A stretch of DNA of 30,698 nucleotides from Vulcanimicrobiota bacterium (GCA_030038335.1 JASHPC010000204.1:1-30698); one strand, 5' to 3'; numbered from the stretch's first letter, positions 7,836-16,843 are shown. A program made the numbers and translations. The notes: generated from the letters alone by a model not told the origin.

Positions 7836-9223
7836 GGCGTAGAGCGCCGCAGCTGCGCGTGTTGCTCGACCCACGCGTTGCGCGTTAAGGCGGCGAGCAT
7901 GAAGGCGAGCCAGAGATATTTGTAGGTGAACGTGCCGAGGAAGAGGCTCGCGACGAAGAGTCCGATGATGCCAGCTTCGACGGCAAGTCGTACAGGGAAG
8001 AGCGGCTCGTACGGAGCGATGCCTCGCAGCGTTCGAAACTGCTCCCACCATGCGTAAAGAAAGATCAGGAGGCCGACGGCACCGAGTTCGACGGCAATCC
8101 ATACCAGATTGCTGTGCGGAGCTTGGCTCCAATAGATGTTTTTGGTGAGCGATACGGCCATGAATGCGGCGTTATACGCGGGTTGGAAGTTGCCGAAGCC
8201 TGCCCCGAGGACTGGATGCTGGACGAAGGCGACAGCTCCCACCTTCCATATCTCAAAGCGCCCCGCGCCGCCGGTAGCGAGCGCTTGTGAAAAACGCGAT
8301 ATCGCAGCGGCATGATAGGCAAGAGCGCCGCCGATGCACGCGAGCGCGGACGCTGCAATGGCGATCCGCCGTGAAGACCGTATCAGCAGATACAACAGGA
8401 TCGCAGCGAGCGCGAGCACCGCACCGCGCGATCCGGCGAATGCCACGCCGGTTCCCATTATGACGAGTGCAGCAAACGCCGCGATGCGTCCGAAACCCCG
8501 CAATTCCGAGAAAGCCACGAGCCCGATCGCTATAGGAACCAGCAGGGATGCCGCAAAGTGATTGGGGTCGATCTTGCTCTGCGCTCCAGCAGAATCAGCG
8601 GCCGAAATGAAGAGGCGTCCGTGTGACATATCGACGCCGGAATGAAACAGATAGATCCCGTACGCAGCGGCAACGACTCCGCCGAGGATGACGGTCCAGA
8701 GAACGGTCGTAAGCGTGCGTGCGTCGATCGGAGCCATCGAGACAATCGCGTAAAGTGCGAAGAGCCCTAAGAGCGTCGTCAACGGCCCGGCAGTTTGACC
8801 TGGATCGATTGCCCACATAAGCGATGCGACCGCGACAACCATGAAAGCGGCCCATGCGATCAAGGCCTTCCCGGGTCGCATGCAGGACCGCGATCGAAAT
8901 ACCCAGAGAAGAATCGCGGCCGCGGAGACGATACCCAGAAGTTTCGTCACCGTCCCGAATGACGATACGTCCAGAAGATTGTCTAGCGGAACGAGCAGAA
9001 CGAAAAGGCAAAATGGAAAGACGAAGGGCTCGGTGATCGCAAAGTAAGCGGCAACTGGACCTACGAGCGCTGCGAGCGCGACGAGCTCGCCCTTCCTCGT
9101 CCCGGCAAGGACAATTGCCCCGTAGAGCGTCGCCAGGCAAAGCGGGGCAATGATTGCGGCCGCGACAGCGCTCCCCGATAGGTTCCACCGCCTGGGTCGC
9201 CTCAGCGCAAAAGGCACGCTCAT
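7832..9223 (-). CDS. Wzy/WaaL-type O-antigen polymerase or ligase
   Basis: This polytopic membrane protein has 463 residues and about 11-12 hydrophobic helices. The large periplasmic loop and flanks are typical of the Wzy_C family: GSRGAVLALAAILLYLL, then GRFEIWKVGAVAFVQHPVLG, AGFGNFQPAYNAAF, and PHSNLVWIAVELGAVGLLIF. It should act at the outer face of the inner membrane to polymerise repeat units or to ligate glycan to an acceptor; the two roles cannot be told apart by sequence alone. The ATG at 9223 was chosen over an in-frame TTG at 9232 because neither has a clear ribosome binding site and ATG is more usual. It is translationally coupled to the downstream aminotransferase. Confidence 0.88.
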   Translation of the reverse strand: MSVPFALRRPRRWNLSGSAVAAAIIAPLCLATLYGAIVLAGTRKGELVALAALVGPVAAYFAITEPFVFPFCLFVLLVPLDNLLDVSSFGTVTKLLGIVSAAAILLWVFRSRSCMRPGKALIAWAAFMVVAVASLMWAIDPGQTAGPLTTLLGLFALYAIVSMAPIDARTLTTVLWTVILGGVVAAAYGIYLFHSGVDMSHGRLFISAADSAGAQSKIDPNHFAASLLVPIAIGLVAFSELRGFGRIAAFAALVIMGTGVAFAGSRGAVLALAAILLYLLIRSSRRIAIAASALACIGGALAYHAAAISRFSQALATGGAGRFEIWKVGAVAFVQHPVLGAGFGNFQPAYNAAFMAVSLTKNIYWSQAPHSNLVWIAVELGAVGLLIFLYAWWEQFRTLRGIAPYEPLFPVRLAVEAGIIGLFVASLFLGTFTYKYLWLAFMLAALTRNAWVEQHAQLRRSTP

Positions 9224-9321
9224 CCATGACAATCTAACAGAGTGCCGAGCCTGCTTGACTGCTCTTCATTTCCTGCGACAAGGTGGTCATTTCGCCGTTG
9301 TCGCGAGTGCACAATAGCGGT

Positions 9322-9334
9322 TTCTTAAGAAGAG
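9322..9334 (+). promoter_or_regulatory. Leader and ribosome-binding region of the 9337 glycosyltransferase
   Basis: A purine-rich stretch (AAGAAGAG, 9327-9334) lies just before the ATG at 9337. It overlaps a perfect 10-bp palindrome TTCTTAAGAA (9322-9331). This supports the ATG at 9337 over an in-frame GTG at 9283. The remainder of the 113-bp divergent gap (9224-9336) contains a TTGACT (9255-9260) but no matching -10, so no promoter is called there. Confidence 0.4.
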
Positions 9335-9336
9335 CA

Positions 9337-10539
9337 ATGGCCATTCAACGGTTTCCGCGTCGAGTAACGCTCGTCACGTCACGCTTCCCGGTCGGCACGA
9401 CGGAGACGTTCCTACAGGACGAGATCGCTTGGCTTGCTGCGAGGAACAGCGTGTTCGTCTTTCCTGTTATCCCGTCGATGCTCTCGCCTCGCGTGCTTTT
9501 CACGGCGCTCATTGAGACATTTCGGGCGCCCAGAGTGGTCGCGTGTGCCGTTGCTACCGTCGTCTCGCGTCCACGCTCGTGGATAGCCAAACTCAAGAAC
9601 GCGGCGGTCGTCCCCAAGGCACTTTTTATCGCACAGCGCAGCCGGTCGCTTCGCATCGAGCACATCCACGCCTATTGGCTGTCGGCGCCTGCGACGGTTG
9701 CCTATATTATTTCTAAAGTTAATGGAACGCCCTGGAGCGCAACCGGGCACCGATACGACCTCGTCGACTACAACGTGACTTCCGTAGGCGTACGGAATGC
9801 GGGAATCATTTCCGATGCCGCTTTCGTTCGAACAATTTCCGAGCGCGGGCGAGCGACGATGTGCGGCATTTTGCCGCCAGCGAAGGCGACGTTGGTACAC
9901 GCGGTGCCATTAGGCATTAAAGCGTCCGCGAAGGTGATCCCGACTTCATCGGAGCGTCTTCGCCTGATCTGTGCCGCTGCCTTGGTTCCCGTGAAGGATC
10001 ATGTAACGCTGCTCTATGCACTCAAGCTAGCAAGAGACGACGGAGTCGTCTTCGACTGCGCATTAGCCGGCGACGGCCCCGAGCGCAGGCGGTTACAAGC
10101 ACTAACGTTGAGACTTGGCCTCGAGAACTTCGTGCATTTCCTTGGTTTCGTGCATCATCGAGAGTTACTTGCGAGATTTCACGCCGCCGCCTATGACGCC
10201 GCAATCCTCACGAGTCTTGACGAGGGCCTCGAGCGTTGCGAAGGCATTCCGGTTTTCTTGATGGAGGCGATGGCGGCCAGTCTTCCGTGCGTTGCGACCG
10301 CTTCGGGAAGTGTTCCGGAACTCGTGCAGCACGAGTACAGCGGACTACTCTGTACGCCAGGCGATGTTCGCAGCATCGCACAGAACGTCGGCCGGATCGC
10401 CGACGCCTCGTTGCGCAACGTGCTCGGAAGTGCCGCGCGTGAGACGATCGAGCGTCATTTCAACGTGGAGACGACTGCTCGAAGGATGGCGGAGCTTTTT
10501 GGGAGCTACCGCGAGCGTGCCGAGGCGGTGGCGGTCTAG
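9337..10539 (+). CDS. GT4 family glycosyltransferase
   Basis: The protein has 400 residues with a GT-B fold and is probably membrane-associated on the cytoplasmic side. The N-lobe begins RRVTLVTSRFPVGTTETFLQ and contains HIHAYWLSAPATVAY. The C-lobe has AAALVPVKDHVTLLYALK, LAGDGPERRRLQALTLRLGL and HFLGFVHHRELLARFHAA. The donor-binding E-x7-E region is GIPVFLMEAMAASLPCVATA with a preceding SLDEGLERCE. This opening and layout resemble the WcaL-type (colanic acid) subgroup of GT4. The start at ATG 9337 was selected because of the purine-rich leader; the GTG at 9283 would add 18 residues that do not look family-like. The stop (TAG) shares one base with the GTG of the next gene, so the two are coupled. 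Donor and linkage are not predictable. Confidence 0.9.
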   Translation: MAIQRFPRRVTLVTSRFPVGTTETFLQDEIAWLAARNSVFVFPVIPSMLSPRVLFTALIETFRAPRVVACAVATVVSRPRSWIAKLKNAAVVPKALFIAQRSRSLRIEHIHAYWLSAPATVAYIISKVNGTPWSATGHRYDLVDYNVTSVGVRNAGIISDAAFVRTISERGRATMCGILPPAKATLVHAVPLGIKASAKVIPTSSERLRLICAAALVPVKDHVTLLYALKLARDDGVVFDCALAGDGPERRRLQALTLRLGLENFVHFLGFVHHRELLARFHAAAYDAAILTSLDEGLERCEGIPVFLMEAMAASLPCVATASGSVPELVQHEYSGLLCTPGDVRSIAQNVGRIADASLRNVLGSAARETIERHFNVETTARRMAELFGSYRERAEAVAV

Positions 10540-11657
10540 TGCGCGTTCTTCACGTCATTCCGACGCTTGCTGGCGGCGGTGCCGAACGGTTCGTCGCCAG
10601 CCTCGCGCCTCGACTCTGCGATTCGGGCCTCGACTGCGGCGTGATGACGATTTACCCGTCGACAGTGCCGTTCGATCGTTTAACGCGGGGCCAGGTCGAC
10701 GTCATCGACATCGAACGTTCTGGGCGCTACGACCCTGGATTCTTCGGGCGCATGGTCTCGGAGATGCGATCGTGGGGACCGGACCTCGTGCACACGCACA
10801 TGCACAACGGCAAGTACTGGGGACGGCTTGCCGCACTCTTTTCCGGAGTCCGTGCGATCGTACACACGGTTCACAATCCGTGCGACCCGCATCGCATTTT
10901 CGGAGAGCAGTTCGTCGATCGTTTGCTCAATGCAGCAAGTGCCGCCATCGTGACGTTTTCGCAGTCGCAGCGGCGCTTTCTGTGCGACCTCGAACGCATT
11001 CCGCTCGATAAGGTCGTCGTCATCCCCAACGGAATCACCCACCTTGCCGTTCCACAAAAGAGTGCGAAAGAAAAGGCGCGCAGGCTCCTCGGGATCACGC
11101 CTGATGAGTTTGTCATTTTCGTCGTTGGGACGCTGTACAGGCCGAAGAATCAGAGGCTCGCGCTCGAAGCACTTTCGGCAATGCCATTGCAGCGATGCCG
11201 TATACGGTTATGCGTGGTCGGAGATGGAATAGACCGCAACGTACTCGAGCAGCTTGCAAGCGATCTTGGCGTTGCCGAACACGTTACATTTCTCGGCAGT
11301 CGTGGCGACGTGCGAGAGATTCTTCCCGGCGCCGACCTGCTCTTCGTACCCTCACTGACGGAAGGCATGCCGCTGGCCGTACTCGAGGCGATGAGCGTTG
11401 GAGTGCCCATTCTGTCGACGCCGTGGATTGGCGCTAGTGACCTGCTAGAGGAAGGCCAACTCGGGATGCTGGCGCGCGACTGGAAACCGTCCACGATAGC
11501 GGAGTGCTTCTCGCGAGCCATGTTGGAGCGGGATCGTGCAAAGCTCGTCGCGATGCGCGCACAGAGCCGGGCGCGTGCCGAGTACGATATTGCTATAACG
11601 GCACGGAGTTACCGACGACTCTATGAGTCGCTACTTCGACGCCGCGAGGCGGCATGA
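10539..11657 (+). CDS. GT4 family glycosyltransferase
   Basis: The protein has 372 residues. It opens with MRVLHVIPTLAGGGAERFVA, the glycine-rich acceptor-side loop typical of GT4. It then has DLVHTHMHNGKYWGRLAALF, HTVHNPCDPHRIF, VIPNGI, FVIFVVGTLYRPKNQRLALE, VVGDGIDRNVLEQLASDLGV, VTFLGSRGDVREILPGADLL, and the E-x7-E motif in TEGMPLAVLEAMSVGVPILS. It should transfer a sugar from an NDP donor, retaining the anomeric configuration, to the lipid-linked intermediate in the cytoplasm. The GTG start shares one base with the upstream stop and the end overlaps the next start as ATGA. It thus sits in the middle of a four-gene coupled run (9337-14063). All family motifs are intact. Confidence 0.93.
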   Translation: MRVLHVIPTLAGGGAERFVASLAPRLCDSGLDCGVMTIYPSTVPFDRLTRGQVDVIDIERSGRYDPGFFGRMVSEMRSWGPDLVHTHMHNGKYWGRLAALFSGVRAIVHTVHNPCDPHRIFGEQFVDRLLNAASAAIVTFSQSQRRFLCDLERIPLDKVVVIPNGITHLAVPQKSAKEKARRLLGITPDEFVIFVVGTLYRPKNQRLALEALSAMPLQRCRIRLCVVGDGIDRNVLEQLASDLGVAEHVTFLGSRGDVREILPGADLLFVPSLTEGMPLAVLEAMSVGVPILSTPWIGASDLLEEGQLGMLARDWKPSTIAECFSRAMLERDRAKLVAMRAQSRARAEYDIAITARSYRRLYESLLRRREAA

Positions 11658-12970
11658 AAGCGCTTGCGGTGCTCGGATACATTCTCGCTACGACGGCGAT
11701 TGCGGTCGCTCGAATACCAGCGCACGTCCCTACATGGGCTTACGACGAGTACAACGCGCAGGGTGGCGCCGCGAGTTCGGCCGACGTACGCCGATACGTG
11801 ACGTATGCAGAGGGTGGCCTCGGAAATGCAAAGGCGGCAAGCGACTGCGCTACGCGGCCCAAAGAGTGCACGTCGGTGTGGTACTTCGATCCACACCTCA
11901 TCTACGACAGCTCGCAGTGCCCGTATCAGCCCGACGCGCGGTTTATCGCGGCCGCCTCGGAGAGCTGGTTCGTGCATTTCCCCGGCTACCACGATGAGGA
12001 TCACCGCGTACACGGCTCCTACAGCAAGACGTGCGATGGGAAGCAGACGTCGGTACCCGTTTACGTTGCGAACATAACGAACCCGGCGGTGAGCGACTTC
12101 TTTGAGACGTATCTGCGCACGGAAGCGAGCGCATGGGATGCGTTCATGATGGACGATACGGGAGCGACGCTCGTCAATCAAATGTACGGCCCCGGAGGTG
12201 GGTTCTGTCGCGGCCTTAATCTCAACGGCTGGTGCACGAGTACGGAGGAGATCGCAACGGACGCTGCGCTGCTTCGGGCACAGGGCTTGTTTGCGGATCG
12301 GTTGCGCCGCATCGACGGAGCACCGATGCAATTTTTTGTTAACGGCGATCCGGCGGTACTAGGAACTAACGCGGCATACATCGGTGCCATCGCTGAAAAC
12401 GCCATCGTCGACGCCGGAAACCTTCGCCCGGCCATGTACGAGAAGACGCTGACGGAGATGGCATCAGTTGAAGCCCGGCACAAGAAATTCGTCCTGCTCG
12501 ACACGGGAAACGCTTCCGCCGGGAGCGTTGCTCAAGACACGCAACGGATCGTGACGACAGCCGTTGCGTGGTTGGGATTTCACGGATCCGACACCGTCGT
12601 GTGGCCCGATCTCGAATACAACACCGACAATCTTGCCGTGTGGCCCGAAGATGAAATCTATCCAACGAATCCTCTCGAGAGCATGACAGAGTCCGCGGCG
12701 CAGATTGCCGTGGCTCCTGGCGTATGGCGGCGCGAGTTCCGAGCGTGTTACGATGCCGGTCGAAGGTTTGGACCGTGCGCCGCGCTCGTCAATGCGAACG
12801 GAGCGGCCATAGTCGTGCAGCGGGGATGGCTGCGCGGGGAATACCGTTACGTTATTGGTTTCTCCGGCGGTGACATTCTTAGTGGCGGGAGTCTCTCTCT
12901 GACGGCGATTCCGTTCGTCGATGGCCAGACGGTCATTCCTAGCGGCGGCGCGCTGCTGCTTGCGCGCTAG
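11654..12970 (+). CDS. Secreted protein of unrecognised DEY/MDD family, copy 1 (glycoside-hydrolase-like barrel?)
   Basis: The protein has 438 residues. An N-terminal hydrophobic segment (about 3-19, ALAVLGYILATTAIAVA) is a signal peptide or anchor; there is no lipobox. The remainder (25-438) aligns along its full length with the proteins at 15247-16770 and 16970-18880. Shared motifs are WAYDEY (28-33), YVTYAEGGLGNAKAASDC (49-64 region), VWYFDP, ASESWFVHFPGY, FMMDDTG with D167-D168, QMYGPGGGFC, FFVNGD, DLEYNTDNLAVWPED, VWRREFRACYD and a C-terminal SGGDILSGGSLSLT. The succession of strands ending in acidic or polar residues suggests a TIM-barrel hydrolase with a C-terminal beta-sandwich, as in GHL15/GH114-like or amylase-type proteins; this is inference. 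The gene lies between two glycosyltransferase genes and is coupled to the first by ATGA. Compared with the other copies it has lost the C-E-N-C pair (AENAIVD instead). Confidence 0.75.
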   Translation: MKALAVLGYILATTAIAVARIPAHVPTWAYDEYNAQGGAASSADVRRYVTYAEGGLGNAKAASDCATRPKECTSVWYFDPHLIYDSSQCPYQPDARFIAAASESWFVHFPGYHDEDHRVHGSYSKTCDGKQTSVPVYVANITNPAVSDFFETYLRTEASAWDAFMMDDTGATLVNQMYGPGGGFCRGLNLNGWCTSTEEIATDAALLRAQGLFADRLRRIDGAPMQFFVNGDPAVLGTNAAYIGAIAENAIVDAGNLRPAMYEKTLTEMASVEARHKKFVLLDTGNASAGSVAQDTQRIVTTAVAWLGFHGSDTVVWPDLEYNTDNLAVWPEDEIYPTNPLESMTESAAQIAVAPGVWRREFRACYDAGRRFGPCAALVNANGAAIVVQRGWLRGEYRYVIGFSGGDILSGGSLSLTAIPFVDGQTVIPSGGALLLAR

Positions 12971-12977
12971 CGTGCCG

Positions 12978-14063
12978 ATGCGCCCGCGCATCGTCTGCCA
13001 TCTCATAGACTACGGGGGATCGACCGGCGGAAGCTTCATTCCGTCGCTTGCCGCGTTGGGGAGCGCGTTACAGGCGCGAGGAATCGATATGGTCGTCGTG
13101 GCGACGCGCTTTTCAGGCTCGACGTGGCAATCCGAACTCGCTAAAGCTGGCGTAGAGGTGCGTTTCGTCGACGACAGTGCGCACGCGAAGGCGGTCGTGC
13201 AGGGCTTGCGGCCGGATATCGTGCACTCCCACTTCCTTCGCTACGACGCGACCGCCGCGGCCTGTGGCGCTCGAAGCGTCTTTTGGCACGTGCACTCGGC
13301 AAGAGACAGCTATTCGCGACTCGCTCGTGCTCGCAGCTTGGTGAAGTATCGTGTCGTCGGAGCCCGAGTCGAGGCATTCGTTGCCGTGTCGCATGCTATC
13401 GGAGACGAGTGCGTCGCCTTCTCTGCGCCGAGGAAACGAGTGCGCGTCGTTGCAAATGGCGTGGATTGCGAGCACTTTCGGCCCCCAGAGCGGGAGGAAC
13501 GGACCACGTGCCGCAAGCGACTCGGGATTGCGCCGAACGAGCGCGTCGCGCTTTTTTTCGACCGTGCGCCGTCGAAAGGTGGTGCACTCGTGCGAGAAGC
13601 AAACGTTGGCTCGAAGTCCTACCGGCTGCTCGTAGCAGGCCGCGAACAGCGAGTCGAAGACACGAGAGAGTTGTACTGGGCAGCGGACGCCTTAGTCTTC
13701 GCTAGCGTTCCGACGAGCCAATGCCCGCTCGCCGAAGGGTTGCCATACGTGCTGCTCGAGGCTCTCGCTTGCGGACTACCGATTGCGGCGGCAGAGATTC
13801 CCGTCGTCCGAGAAGTCTGCCACGATCTAAAAGATGTAGTTCCTTTTACTCCGGGCGATGCAGCCGGTCTTCGACGAGCGCTCGAAAATGCGCTCACGGG
13901 CAAGGTAAATGGGAGTGGCCGCAGACGCGTTACGGAAAGGTTCTCGCTGCCTGCGTGGACGACCGCGATAATGGACCTCTACGAACAACGCCGTCAAGAA
14001 TTTCGGCAAAACGGCGCGCCATCGCCTTGGCTTCGTAAGACGCAACGGAGCTTGGATCGATAA
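12978..14063 (+). CDS. GT4 family glycosyltransferase
   Basis: The protein has 361 residues from ATG 12978; a GTG at 12972 is an equally placed alternative two codons earlier. It opens RPRIVCHLIDYGGSTGGSFI, a glycine-rich GT4 loop. It has DIVHSHFLRYDATAAACGAR, VFWHVHSARDSYSRLAR, VVANGVDCEHFRPPEREE, and the C-lobe EGLPYVLLEALACGLPIAAA, which holds the E-x7-E motif. The segment between (NERVALFFDRAPSKGGALVR, then YRLLVAGREQRVEDTRELYW) is shorter than usual for GT4, so the C-lobe is compact. It follows the secreted protein gene after 7 nt. The last 134 nt overlap the 3' end of the opposite-strand glycosyltransferase (13930-15234). Recognisable family similarity stops near 14000, so both tails are probably variable extensions. 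Confidence 0.86.
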   Translation: MRPRIVCHLIDYGGSTGGSFIPSLAALGSALQARGIDMVVVATRFSGSTWQSELAKAGVEVRFVDDSAHAKAVVQGLRPDIVHSHFLRYDATAAACGARSVFWHVHSARDSYSRLARARSLVKYRVVGARVEAFVAVSHAIGDECVAFSAPRKRVRVVANGVDCEHFRPPEREERTTCRKRLGIAPNERVALFFDRAPSKGGALVREANVGSKSYRLLVAGREQRVEDTRELYWAADALVFASVPTSQCPLAEGLPYVLLEALACGLPIAAAEIPVVREVCHDLKDVVPFTPGDAAGLRRALENALTGKVNGSGRRRVTERFSLPAWTTAIMDLYEQRRQEFRQNGAPSPWLRKTQRSLDR

Positions 14064-15234
14064 TGGATACAGCCCCATCGCGGTGTTCAGCGATGGCTTC
14101 AGCGATTTCCCGTTCAAGCTCCTCGGCACTACGGTACCGTCGGCCCGACCCCGTAGTAAGAAGAAGGTCATCGATGGAGCTGTGCTCCGGCCCACCGATC
14201 GCTACGATGCGACGACGCGCACCAAGGTACTCGAACACCTTTCCGGTCAACGTTCCTTCAGAGCCTGGGCCGTCCCAAAGTATGACGAGAAGCCTGTCTG
14301 CTTGGCGCTCAGCCTTCATCACGCTCTCGCGTGACACCGTTCCTCTAACGCGGACAATGTTTCCAAGCCGGTGCTGCTCCAGCAACGAACGGAGCCACGC
14401 TTCCGCCGGAGCGTAGATATCGACGCGAATATCCCGCTCATGCAAAACGCCGCGATCCAGCATTGCCCGTAGAGTAGAGAAAAGAAGCGACGGATCACGT
14501 CTTCCTGCGTGAAAGGTTCCGGCATAAAGGATCGTGCAGTGTTCGTTCCGCTCGAATGGGTACGCGCTCCACTCGAGTTCGTCGAAAGCGTTAGGGACTA
14601 CTTCGACGGCTACGTTAGGGTGCCGTCGCCGAAGCGACACTGCCATTGGTTCGGAGATCGTCGTAAGTGCCGCGGCGCGACTCAGCGACCAATGTTCCAA
14701 GCGCGCATCCAACCATCTGCGTATGGGCGACGTGTGGGCGTCGGTATCTGCCCACAGGTCGCGAAAGTCAGCAACCCACGGAATGTTGAGATGCAGTGAT
14801 CCTAGCATCACGTTCGTGGTGAAGGGAGGAGACGACGAGAGAACGGCGTCGTAACGGCCCGATCGCAAGAGCGCCCCTATTGCTCGCCGGCCATACGGGA
14901 GCCATCCTACGATCGCGTCTGGATATCCGGCGAGCACATAACCAGTATCTACGGCCCACTGCCGTAAAGAGCGCTTGGCGCCGTGCGCGGCGGGCGTCGC
15001 ACCGAGCGCTTCATGCGTGCTGCCGTCTCCAATGCCGAATATGCGCTTCGCGCTTGCGCGCACGTCCAGATATCGAGTCTGCACCACTTCAGAGGCGGCA
15101 CCGTCAAGCATAGGCGTGACGGAAGTAACGTTCCAACCGTATTCAGGTAGATGGGCTATGATCTGCCGGCTGCGAGTGGATGCCACGCCCGGGCGGGGTG
15201 GCACGTAGTACGCTACATAGAGAAGTTGGCGCAC
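13930..15234 (-). CDS. Glycosyltransferase, GT4-like GT-B fold
   Basis: The protein has 434 residues from a GTG at 15234, 12 nt after the stop of the upstream lipoprotein gene, so they are probably co-transcribed. It begins MRQLLYVAYYVPPRPGVAST and has YDAVLSSSPPFTTNVMLGSL, IPWVADFRDLWADTDAH, LTTISEPMAVSLRRRHP, VVPNAFDELEWSAYPF, ILYAGTFHAGRRDPSLLFST and GSEGTLTGKVFEYLGARRRI. These are typical of the glycosyltransferases annotated as GT4-like with a FRD-W motif; the usual EGxP-x4-EAM signature is replaced by the GTLTGK-x-FEYL form. Function is transfer of an unknown sugar in the cytoplasm. The C-terminus overlaps the convergent gene by 134 nt. Confidence 0.87.
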   Translation of the reverse strand: MRQLLYVAYYVPPRPGVASTRSRQIIAHLPEYGWNVTSVTPMLDGAASEVVQTRYLDVRASAKRIFGIGDGSTHEALGATPAAHGAKRSLRQWAVDTGYVLAGYPDAIVGWLPYGRRAIGALLRSGRYDAVLSSSPPFTTNVMLGSLHLNIPWVADFRDLWADTDAHTSPIRRWLDARLEHWSLSRAAALTTISEPMAVSLRRRHPNVAVEVVPNAFDELEWSAYPFERNEHCTILYAGTFHAGRRDPSLLFSTLRAMLDRGVLHERDIRVDIYAPAEAWLRSLLEQHRLGNIVRVRGTVSRESVMKAERQADRLLVILWDGPGSEGTLTGKVFEYLGARRRIVAIGGPEHSSIDDLLLTTGSGRRYRSAEELEREIAEAIAEHRDGAVSIIDPSSVASYEAKAMARRFAEILDGVVRRGPLSRSSTQAARTFP

Positions 15235-15246
15235 GGTCTCGGCGTT

Positions 15247-16770
15247 CTAGCGGCCGAGAAGAACTGCCTCTCCTGCGCCGATGGTCGTCACGTTCGGCGT
15301 GAACGTCGAGGACTGTAGCAGGACGCTGCCTCCACTGAAAGCGTCTCCACCAGACAGGCCTATGACATGCCCGTACGTCTGTTGTAGCCAACTCGAAGCG
15401 ACTGTTACCGACGATGAGTTGCCGTTGACGATGGCGGCGCAAGGGCCAATCGATACTTCATTGAGATAGCATGCGGCGAACTCTCGGCGCCAGACGTTCG
15501 ATGTGACGGCTATGTCGTTTGCCGATGAAACCATGCTCTCCACTGGTTGCGTTGGATAAAGCATCTCCTCCGGCCAAATTGGAAGGTTCGTCGTGGTGTC
15601 TTCGAGGTTTTCGTCCACGACGGTGTGCCCTTCGCTGTAACCGAGCCAAGCGACGGCAATGGTCACAAGGCGCTGCGCAATCTGCGCGCTACTTCCGCTT
15701 GCAGAGTCTCCATCATTGATTTGGACGAACGCTAAACCAGCCGCAGTCGCGAGCGCTTCCTGGGTGAGCACGGTCGCGTACATTGAGGTTCGGAGCGATC
15801 CCTCGTCGACGACGCAGTTCTCGCAGAGACCCCCGACAAAGTTCGGACTGGCCCCGGCTTCTTCCGAGGGAGTCGTGTCGAGTCCATTCGTGAAGAACTT
15901 CATCGGCGATCCGTTCACGTGCGTCAGCGCGTTCGCGAGAGCGCCGTGCTCGGCAACGACAGCGGCGTCATTAGGAAGCTCTTGCGTCGTCGTACACCAG
16001 TTGTTCGTGTTGCCCGGGCACATCCCCCCACTCGGGCCGTACATCTGGTCGAGAAGCGTCCAACTCGTGTCGTCCATAAGATAATAGCCCCATGCGTCAG
16101 CGTTCTGCTGCAGATAGCTTTCATAGAACGCTTGCACGGCGGGGTTACCTTGGTACGCGACGTAGACAGGGATTGAAATCGACGCGCCCCCGCAACTCTG
16201 GGTGTCCGTACCTTGCACGCGATGCGCAAAGTCGCTATAACCGCTCAGATGCACGTACCAGCTCTCGCTGGATGCATTTACGAACTGCGCGTCGCCGCTA
16301 ATCGGACATTGGGCGCTGTCGTATATGAGATTCGGATCGAGATAGAAGACCGATGAGCACCCATTAGAACCGCTGCAGTCGCTCGCAGCCTTTCCATTTC
16401 CAAGACCGCCCTCAGCGTACGTCACGTACTGCTGCACCTGTGCCGAAGTCGCGTTCTCGCCCTGGGACCAGTATTCGTCCATCGCCCACGTGTCGATGTG
16501 TGCCGGCACCGACGGATTTGCGGTGCCCGTCGGGCCTGCGGTTGGCGCGGACGTCGGAGAGATCGTGGGCGAAGGAGATGCGGCTGGGGATTTTGTCGGC
16601 GAAGGCGACGAGCCGGTTGGCCCAGGACTTGCGGCGGTCGCTCCGCGCGATGCGCCTGGAGCAGAAGGAAGTGCAGCAGTGCCACCACCGCCACCGCATG
16701 ATGGCAATGCGATTGCGGCGAGCGCGGACGAAAGAAAGACAACCGCCGCGAAGCGATTCCGGCAACGCAT
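15247..16770 (-). CDS. Lipoprotein of unrecognised DEY/MDD family, copy 2
   Basis: The protein has 507 residues. A lipoprotein signal peptide ends in ALPSC with the lipidated Cys25, followed by a poly-Gly stretch. A low-complexity Ser/Pro/Thr linker (about 31-88, with repeats such as SPSPTKSPAASPSPT) tethers the globular domain (about 91-507). That domain is homologous to those at 11654-12970 and 16970-18880. It contains WAMDEYWSQGENA (95-107), YVTYAEGGLGNGKAASDC, VFYLDPNLIYDSAQCP, ASESWYVHLSGY, YLMDDTSW with D233-D234, CENCVVDEG, WLGYSEGHTVVDENLE, LPIWPEEMLYP, VWRREFAACY and LSGGDAFSGGSVLL. Cysteines are numerous and mostly shared with copy 3, which suggests disulfides outside the cytoplasm. 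I do not recognise the family; a TIM-barrel hydrolase acting on the polysaccharide is the best guess. It is divergent from copy 3 across a palindrome-bearing promoter region. Confidence 0.78.
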   Translation of the reverse strand: MRCRNRFAAVVFLSSALAAIALPSCGGGGGTAALPSAPGASRGATAASPGPTGSSPSPTKSPAASPSPTISPTSAPTAGPTGTANPSVPAHIDTWAMDEYWSQGENATSAQVQQYVTYAEGGLGNGKAASDCSGSNGCSSVFYLDPNLIYDSAQCPISGDAQFVNASSESWYVHLSGYSDFAHRVQGTDTQSCGGASISIPVYVAYQGNPAVQAFYESYLQQNADAWGYYLMDDTSWTLLDQMYGPSGGMCPGNTNNWCTTTQELPNDAAVVAEHGALANALTHVNGSPMKFFTNGLDTTPSEEAGASPNFVGGLCENCVVDEGSLRTSMYATVLTQEALATAAGLAFVQINDGDSASGSSAQIAQRLVTIAVAWLGYSEGHTVVDENLEDTTTNLPIWPEEMLYPTQPVESMVSSANDIAVTSNVWRREFAACYLNEVSIGPCAAIVNGNSSSVTVASSWLQQTYGHVIGLSGGDAFSGGSVLLQSSTFTPNVTTIGAGEAVLLGR

Positions 16771-16814
16771 CGTACAACGGTCATCGGTGCAGCCTACCCG
16801 TCATTTCATTGCGC

Positions 16815-16843
16815 TTACAATACCATTACAGAACCTGTTACAA
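16815..16843. promoter_or_regulatory. Phased TTACA direct repeats (candidate operator)
   Basis: Within the 199-bp divergent gap (16771-16969) the pentamer TTACA occurs at 16815, 16826 and 16838, which is 11 and 12 nt apart, or one helical turn each. The outer two continue as longer repeats, TTACAATACCAT (16815-16826) and TTACAAATACCAT (16838-16850). On the minus strand this reads as three TGTAA units. Phased direct repeats of this kind are typical of OmpR/PhoB-family regulator sites. The location fits control of the lipoprotein genes on one or both sides. The binding protein is unknown. Confidence 0.45.

Noticed and set aside
7836..8132. N-terminal extension of the aminotransferase to about 490 residues
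   Set aside because: The extra part is antisense to the polymerase gene, Arg/His-rich and unlike the family; the GTG at 7835 gives a normal start coupled to the polymerase stop.
16560..16680. Nucleotide-level tandem repeat or CRISPR-like array in the copy 2 gene
   Set aside because: The repetition is the Pro/Ser/Thr/Gly codons of the lipoprotein linker, with no regular spacer-repeat structure.
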